Origin: Byssothecium circinans
Taxonomy: Eukaryota > Ascomycota > Dothideomycetes > Pleosporales > Massarinaceae
DNA: 64,000 bases
Direction: 5' to 3'
Assembly: GCA_010015675.1 (NCBI GenBank)
Contig: ML976977.1
Location: 412,218-476,217, forward strand
Position 1 is the first letter of the stretch, and each line of letters begins with the position of its first letter. The notes under the pieces were generated by a model. It was not told the origin of the DNA. It worked only from the letters and a program-made list of their open reading frames with translations, and searched no databases. Shown here piece after piece: positions 58,247 through 64,000 of this stretch. The translations under genes and the position numbers were made by a program.

Positions 58247-59986
58247 TCACAACTTCGCCCTACTCTCATCCCTAACAACAACACCCTTCCCCTCCCCTCC
58301 CCAATCTTCTCCCTCTCCCTCAACACACGCCTCAAAATCTTCCCACTAGCGCTCTTCGGCACCTCATCTACAAACTCCACCTCCCTCACCCACTTATGCC
58401 TCACCTTCTTCTCCCTCACAAAAGAAATCAGCTCCTTCCCCACACGAGAATCGCTCTGCACGCCATCCTTGAGCTTCACGAACGCCTTGGGAATCTCGCC
58501 AGAGTACTCGTCCGGAATAGCCATGACGGCAACATCTTGGACTTTTGGATGGCCGAGAAGCAGGTCTTCAAGCTCTGCCGGAGCGACGCCGATGCCTTTT
58601 ACCTTGATGAGTTCTTTGATACGGTCGGTGATGTACAGCATGCCTTCTCCGTCGATCTTGCCCTGGTCGCCTGTGTGGAGCCAACCGTCTTCGTCAAAGG
58701 TCTCGCGAGTCGCTTTCTCGTTGTCGAGGTACCCCATTACGATCTGAGGCCCCCGGGCCAGCACTTCGCCCCGTTCTCCTACTCCCGCTTCCGTGCCGTC
58801 GTCCTTGATGATCTTGACTTCGGTGGAAGCAACGACAGCGCCGCCCGAATGCGCGTATTTGTAATCGTATTTACTCGGTGGATGGGCGGTGATGCAGGAA
58901 CATGATTCCGTCATTCCGTAGCCTTGCTTGAACCCCGTGTTAGGAAACTTCTTTTTCAGAAGCTGGAGGATTTCCTCGGACACGGGAGCTGCGCCTGAGG
59001 AGAAGCGCGTCACGTGCGAGAGATTGTATTTATCTACCAGCGGGTCTCGGACCATGCGGATGATGATCGGAGGCACCATGAGGAGTTCGCTGAGCTGGTA
59101 TTCGGTGATGACGTTGAGCATGCCTTCCATGGTGAATTGCGGGAGCATGACTACCTCGGCGTTGAGCAGGATGGGGAGATGCATCTGGTGGACTAGACCA
59201 GTGATGTGGAATAAGGGGAGCACGGCCATGACCTGTTTTTGCGTTTCTAGGGTTATTTGCTGGATCTGTAGACATTGCGCGATGACATTTTGATGAGATA
59301 TCATCACCGCTTTGGGGAGTCCTGTGGTTCCGGAAGAGAATGATAGAAAGGCGCAGACGTCCTTGTTCTTCTTCCCAGGGGGTAGCTTGAATGCGGGCAC
59401 TTAGTTGGCATCGCCATATGATCTCCCGATCTCGATGAGCTCCTTCACTGTCGTGTACCCGGGCACTTCTCCCTCTAATAGAAACACGTTCCGCTTTGGT
59501 AGTCCAGCTGCTTCCGCACTCTTACTCGCCACGTCCATACTGTTCGGCGTTGTCATGAGAAACGTCGCATTTGCGGTTTTCAGCGCAAATGTCATCTCTT
59601 CTACATTGTACGCTGGACTTGCTCCCGATATCATCGCGCCCACCCGCAATCCCGCGAACATGGCTACCGGATACCACACTGTGTTCTGGCTGAACAGGGA
59701 GATGGTTTGTTGCTCGCGGAGGCCATAGCGCTTGGCGAGGGCGGTCGATATGTAGGTGGAGTATTTCTTGACGTCGGCCCAGTTTACGCGTTCTTTTGTG
59801 AGGGCATTTTGGAACCCTCCGAGCGCGGAGGGCGGGTTGTTGTTTATGGGAGAGTAAGAAGATTCAAAAAGCCAGTCCCAGTCGGTGAGGTCGGTTGGCA
59901 CTATGAAATGGTCAGTTGATGACCGAGTAAAGGGTATGGAGAGGCTTACGGTCAATTGGCGGTTGTTGCGATTTGAAAATAACCAT
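58247..59986 (-). pseudogene. Damaged 4-coumarate-CoA-ligase-like acyl-CoA synthetase
   Basis: Exon 1 (59986-59950) encodes MVIFKSQQPPIDL and joins by a 49-bp intron to an exon starting LPTDLTDWDWLFESSYSP. The frame then stops at a TAA (59403-59401) after YGDAN, and continues in the same frame with PAFKLPPGKKNKDVCAFLSF, the AMP-binding motif SSGTTGLPKAV, GYGMTES, GWLHTGDQGKIDGEGMLYI and KSASGKILRRVLRER. Past that point the frame runs about 110 codons beyond the normal end. In another frame at 58283-58247 the sequence reads VVVRDESRAKL then stop, a normal family end with an AKL peroxisomal signal. So there are two lesions: a nonsense codon before the ATP-binding motif and a net one-base frame shift near a purine-rich run (58284-58302). 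Without them this would be a peroxisomal 4CL-like enzyme activating fatty or aromatic acids. Sequencing error is the alternative. Confidence 0.72.
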
Positions 59987-60460
59987 TGTGGCGTCTTTGG
60001 AAGTTCACGGGGAATTTGAGGATTAATAGGACGGCAGCATATAAGCTGGGATGAGAAAGTTTGGGAATTGGCATTTTAAAGCCCGCAGCCAAATTCCAGC
60101 CATTGCGGGAAAGGAATCCCGTGCCGCCTCGGAGGACATAATGGACAAGTCGATCGTGAAGCGGGGAAAGCTGTGGAGGTGGGGGACCGAGCTGTCCGCG
60201 GAAGACGCGATCGATATCACTCCAACTTCTGAATCGCATACCCTGCTATAACACAATTGTGGCTGATGAGAAATTCCGAATATCAAGGCTACTCAGGTAT
60301 TAAGGCTTAAGGGAAAAGAACCAGAAGCCACATCTCAAGCTTCTGCCTGTCTTGTTTTCAATTGGTTTCACATCCCGCCGCGTCCTCTTCCCCGTATGCA
60401 CCTTCGTCACCTCGCCAATCCGTCCCGAATCCCCCCCAGACACCATCCTAATCCGTCGAT
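59987..60460. promoter_or_regulatory. Divergent promoter region of the acyl-CoA synthetase relic and the dehydrogenase
   Basis: 474 bp between start codons, no other feature seen. Shared regulation of the two genes is an inference from position only. Confidence 0.5.
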
Positions 60461-61456
60461 ATGGAATACGATCCAGATCTAAACATCACCCTGATAGGCG
60501 CAGGCACAATCGGCCTCTCCTTCGCCGCCTTCCACCTATCACACACGCTCTCACCTTCCCAGCTCACAATATACGACACCCGACCCAATCTGAAAGAATA
60601 CGTCCTAGAAACACTGCCCAAGTTCTACCACGGACTCCCCATATCGCTCTCCTTCTCCAAAATCCGAATAGCAAAATCTCTACAGCAAGCCGTCTCCAAT
60701 GCCCACATCATCCAAGAATCCGGACCCGAAAACCTGCAGATCAAACGGGACCTGTGGGTTGAGGTCGAGAAGCATGCCCCAAAAGAAGCTTTGCTGTGGA
60801 GTAGTACGAGCGGGATCCCAGCATCGCAACAAGCACAGGACATGACCGATAAGACGCGACTCCTAGTCGTTCATCCATACAATCCTCCACACATCATGCC
60901 GCTACTGGAACTGGTCCCGGCACCTTCAACATCGCCCCAAGTCATCGAGAGAACGCAGGAATTCTGGAGAGCACGAGGGCGCGTTCCCATTCATATCAAG
61001 CAAGAAACCACCGGCTTTGTAGCCAACAGACTCGCCTTCGCCCTGTTGCGGGAAGCTATTCATCTCGTCGACTTAGGCGTGGTCTCAGTACCTGAACTCG
61101 ATAAGATTGTAGAGAGTTCCATGGGCCCTAGATGGGCGGTCGCTGGCCCCTTTAAAAGTTATCATGCCGGCGGTGGAGTTGCGGGCCTTGAGGGGTTCTT
61201 TAAGAACATTGGGGGAACGGTACAGGAGTGTTGGGATGATGCAGGGCGTGTTAATGTTGGGAAGAATGAAGGGTGGGAGGAGAAAGTACTCAGTCAGACA
61301 AGAGATGTTTATGAGGTTGTGGATACAGTGGAGAGGGATAGGGTTATGAGGAGGTTGTTAGATGTGCTTGATGAAGAGAGGGGGAGGTCGAGAGAGAAAG
61401 AAGAAGGATCGTCGCTTTTGAAGTCGGCGCCCGAGACGAAACCTTCGTCGGATTGA
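60461..61456 (+). CDS. 3-hydroxyacyl-CoA dehydrogenase-like oxidoreductase
   Basis: Single exon, 331 residues. The Rossmann NAD-binding motif is ITLIGAGTIGLSFAAFHLS at residues 9-27. Then come ESGPENLQIKRDLW and the catalytic-region block WSSTSGIPASQ, with HPYNPPHIMPLLELVPAPST carrying the HPxNPP family motif. The C-terminal helical domain begins TGFVANRLAFALLREAIHLVD. This order fits the 3-hydroxyacyl-CoA dehydrogenase / lambda-crystallin / L-carnitine dehydrogenase group; the substrate is not decidable. The C-terminus ends KPSSD, with no peroxisomal signal, and the last 40 residues are a charged, non-conserved-looking tail. It is divergent from the damaged acyl-CoA synthetase, suggesting a former shared acyl-CoA pathway. 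Confidence 0.88.
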   Translation: MEYDPDLNITLIGAGTIGLSFAAFHLSHTLSPSQLTIYDTRPNLKEYVLETLPKFYHGLPISLSFSKIRIAKSLQQAVSNAHIIQESGPENLQIKRDLWVEVEKHAPKEALLWSSTSGIPASQQAQDMTDKTRLLVVHPYNPPHIMPLLELVPAPSTSPQVIERTQEFWRARGRVPIHIKQETTGFVANRLAFALLREAIHLVDLGVVSVPELDKIVESSMGPRWAVAGPFKSYHAGGGVAGLEGFFKNIGGTVQECWDDAGRVNVGKNEGWEEKVLSQTRDVYEVVDTVERDRVMRRLLDVLDEERGRSREKEEGSSLLKSAPETKPSSD

Positions 61457-63021
61457 ACTCGAAGATGAGATTGATTGGAGTTGACATATATACTTGTTAG
61501 ATTATGTTTATTGGGACGTTCTAGACGGCCTATGTTTTCGATACATTGTCTTCGTTGCAAATAGATGCGATCGATAGGGTTGCACGGAAGGTCTTCACGC
61601 CTCTTAAGATGGATTTGCATGTTCTTGAAGGTCAGTGAGCAGTCTTAAGTTCAGCATTTCTTATCCAACATCCTCATTATTTCTCCATAGACAAGATTCC
61701 GAATACAGCTGCGAAGTAGTCAGCCCATCAACACTGAACACTACGAAGACTCACTATTATAAGTTCCAATCTCGCTCTCCTCATCCTCCACCCCAGCCCT
61801 CCCTTCAGAACCAAATCACCAAACCAAACCAGCATAGTTCCGCCCCCTACAACCCAACTGATCTCCCTCACACCCGTCACCATCATGCCGTCCACCCGTC
61901 CACGCCACAAAACCATTGATTTCACCAATAAAGCACCCCCCAGACGCCTGCCCATCACGCCATGCCCTCCCGCGCATAAACTCCCCGCACTCTCCAAATG
62001 AAAACCCCAACCTTATGCACAAGGCTTAAAACCACCGTCACCAGCATTCCTCTACCCGGGCACACACACACCTATCCCGATCCCGATCCGAGCCTTGGGA
62101 GATCCCCAGTCCCAACAGGCATATCCTGACAAATGTCATGTTTCAACCTGAAGCTCCACGGTCCCAGAAGCGGCAGTGATGCCTTGGCGGATGCCAGAGA
62201 GCCAAGGTTCCTCCACGTGCTCTTCGGGGGCCGGATCTTTTAGGCGCCGGTGAATGCACTCGGCTGCTTTGCGGGAGGGTGACATTGACGGCTTGGCTTC
62301 TGGGCTCTTGAAGGTTTGGGTGACGGGATAGTGACGTAGATAAGTACTAGGTACATGGTTGCTGATTGTGGATTTTGATGGTCTTTGAATGGCACAAAGG
62401 AGAACCTGAGGTGCGCAGGTGTGTCGGTGTGAGGGAGAGATTTGTGATGGTGAAGCGGCGATGTGGAGGGGGGAGAACTGTGCTGAAATGACGAACAGCT
62501 GGAGGTAAGGTTTTGAGAGATGACGTAAACGATTCACGGAAATATGGAAGGGGGGATTGAAGGTGCACGTATGGCGTTGGAGGGTGAATTTATCTTTGAC
62601 TAACGAGCGTCGGGAGTATTCCATCTGGAGAGTGTGTATGGGGGTATTCTAAACATAACAGCCGAGGCGCTGGTGGGGAGATAAAAACTATGTTACATGC
62701 TTCAACGTATAGGAAATATAAAGTACCATGGGAATAAGCCCGTCCAGTTAGTTGGAGTGAAGTGGAAAACGAGGAAGTGATTTTGGGATGACCTCAAAAA
62801 GCATCCTTAAATAGTCTTCCCGATTAAAAACACCGGATTGTTCGTGTAGTTGCACGCGTTGGATCCCGACGGAATACTTCCTGCCATCGCATTTGCCAGG
62901 CAACATCTCTCCCGAAATCCGGATATGAAAGAAATATAATCATAACGCCGTGAAACCACTCATTAGTCGACTTGTACGCCCCGGTTCGCTGATAGACCTT
63001 TTCTCTTTTTTTGGTTGTTCG
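61457..63021. other. Intergenic, only a doubtful small frame
   Basis: 1.56 kb with no clear gene. Pro/His/Thr-rich stretches near 61780-62000 translate only to low-complexity frames. Confidence 0.5.
62136..62285 (-). CDS. Doubtful small ORF
   Basis: 49 codons, ATG at 62285, with a fairly protein-like composition (MSPSRKAAECIHRRLKDP, then EEHVEEPWLSGIRQG). The same frame stays open upstream to 62624 but the composition there is not protein-like. It could be a small gene, an exon of something larger, or chance. Confidence 0.25.
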   Translation of the reverse strand: MSPSRKAAECIHRRLKDPAPEEHVEEPWLSGIRQGITAASGTVELQVET

Positions 63022-64000
63022 TCATCGCTTCGTGCTTGGACCTCTCGTCGGTACAGCGTTGGCACGCTCATATGGGCCATCGTTGACGTTGACCCAGTTG
63101 GGGACGCTGCTCCCCCGTTTTCTCGAAGCCTGCCTATTCACTGTGCTGCTACGTATCGTACGCCCACCAACATTGCCAAAGCTGAGCACTTCAGGCCGGT
63201 CTAGGTCAAACGGATCTGACTGTCGAACCTTGCTGCCAAACATGTTTGTCGTAGGCCTGCTAGGTCCTGGCTCACCAAAGAAGAAAGAAACATCGGATTC
63301 GCGAGAGACCGTACTGGATGTTGCATTGAAAGACGGCATAGGTGCGTAAGCGTTGACTGGGCGGCTTGGTGGATTAGGCGGTAATTGTTGGGTCGGAACA
63401 GGAGGTACATCGGTAGGGTCGAAGAAGGGATTGTCGTAGACGGTGTTCGGCTTTGGTGGAGGACTATTTGAAGGAGGGTGGGACGTAAGAGCTGTTTGTG
63501 CACTCGTCGTTCGCTTATGCTTCTGGGCGTTCTCGCGAAGCCATTCTGGTGTTCCACTGCCATTAAGTCCCTTGATTTCGTCAAGGATAGAAGCGAGTGG
63601 GTCTTTAGAGGCGCGCTCAGACTTGGCTATTGGCTTGGGTGTAAGGGGTCCACGCTGCTGGTCTTGTAGGCCAATTGCAGACCGCCGATCAGGATTCAGT
63701 ACGAAGAGGTTCTTGGGTTGCTCTGTAGGATCTTTGAACGGGTCGTCGACATTTTTGCTGTTGCGTGCTACTGGATCCTCGACAATACCAGGGAAAGGGG
63801 ACGAGTCGCCCACAACGAGACTATCCTGCTTCTTGTGGAGCAGGGTCTTTGATCGCTTCAAACTAGGCATTCGGTTGGCAAAGATACCAAATTGTTGCTG
63901 TGGCTTCGATGGGGGTTCGCTGATTGACTGGCTGCGTCGTCCCGGGCCTTGCACCGAATATATAGAGCTGACACTGCTGCGTATGCTGTGTCTCCGATAA
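63022..64000 (-). CDS. Ser/Pro-rich disordered protein, 5' part cut by the window edge
   Basis: The frame is open from the right edge to the stop at 63022, about 325 residues. It is rich in Ser, Pro, Asn and Arg, with NPF-containing DNPFFDPTDVPP, a helix-like DPLASILDEIKGLNG, and a PEWLRENAQKHKR segment. No folded domain, signal or membrane segment is visible. NPF motifs bind EH domains of endocytic proteins, so an endocytosis or trafficking link is conceivable but not shown. The start and any N-terminal domain lie beyond the window. Confidence 0.7.
   Translation of the reverse strand, partial: YRRHSIRSSVSSIYSVQGPGRRSQSISEPPSKPQQQFGIFANRMPSLKRSKTLLHKKQDSLVVGDSSPFPGIVEDPVARNSKNVDDPFKDPTEQPKNLFVLNPDRRSAIGLQDQQRGPLTPKPIAKSERASKDPLASILDEIKGLNGSGTPEWLRENAQKHKRTTSAQTALTSHPPSNSPPPKPNTVYDNPFFDPTDVPPVPTQQLPPNPPSRPVNAYAPMPSFNATSSTVSRESDVSFFFGEPGPSRPTTNMFGSKVRQSDPFDLDRPEVLSFGNVGGRTIRSSTVNRQASRKRGSSVPNWVNVNDGPYERANAVPTRGPSTKR

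Noticed and set aside
1..64000. tRNA, rRNA or CRISPR arrays
   Set aside because: No convincing A-box/B-box pair, rRNA sequence or regularly spaced repeats were seen by eye; a tRNAscan run would settle the tRNA question.

Overview
The window is nuclear DNA of a filamentous ascomycete (Pezizomycotina). Genes carry short introns, mostly 47-60 bp with GTRNGY donors and CTAAC/CTGAC-like branch sites. They lie on both strands with no operons. The proteins are fungal: an ApsA/Num1-like cortical PH protein, an NAD-glutamate dehydrogenase of the large fungal type, an Rtg2-like protein, a secreted GH5 exo-1,3-beta-glucanase and a Dal5-type MFS permease. A dothideomycete is my best guess but cannot be proved from the sequence alone. 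All gene models were spliced by hand from splice signals, reading frame and family conservation; none has transcript support.

Left part (1-22 kb): the C-terminus of a pogo/Fot1-like transposase at the edge, an orphan reading frame, a patatin-like phospholipase with a probable GC-AG intron (-), a GNAT acetyltransferase (-) divergent from the Rft1 flippase-family protein (+), an Rtg2/Ppx-GppA protein (+), NAD-specific glutamate dehydrogenase (+), a small Lys/Ala-rich H1-tail-like protein (+) whose intron holds a 21-C run, GPN3 GTPase (-) divergent from S-adenosylmethionine synthetase (+), and a WW-domain protein (+).

Middle (22-47 kb): a relic of an AA9 lytic polysaccharide monooxygenase (-), Sua5 threonylcarbamoyl-AMP synthase (-), the cohesin kleisin Rad21/Scc1 (-), a PMR1-type Ca2+/Mn2+ ATPase (+), a CorA-like Mg2+ transporter (+), an uncertain small gene (+), a coiled-coil protein with a duplicated SCAVP motif (-), exo-1,3-beta-glucanase (-), an MFS permease (+), and the large ApsA/Num1-like gene (-).

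Right part (47-64 kb): Cns1-type Hsp90 cochaperone (+), an F-box-like protein in three exons (-), mitochondrial serine hydroxymethyltransferase (+), a small membrane protein (+), a broken 4-coumarate-CoA-ligase-like acyl-CoA synthetase (-), a 3-hydroxyacyl-CoA dehydrogenase-like protein (+) divergent from it, and an edge-truncated disordered protein (-).

Most genes are housekeeping. SAM synthetase and SHMT belong to one-carbon metabolism. Rtg2-like and NAD-GDH are neighbours tied to glutamate/2-oxoglutarate balance. PMR1 and CorA are adjacent cation transporters. Rft1, PMR1 and the glucanase serve the secretory pathway or cell wall. I found no biosynthetic cluster, CRISPR, rRNA or convincing tRNA. 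The most unusual items are the acyl-CoA synthetase with two independent lesions (an in-frame TAA and a lost frame for an AKL peroxisomal signal), the AA9 relic, the GC-AG intron splitting the patatin active-site region, a cluster of ATCGTGA heptamers between Rtg2 and GDH, and the unassigned protein with the duplicated SCAVP motif.
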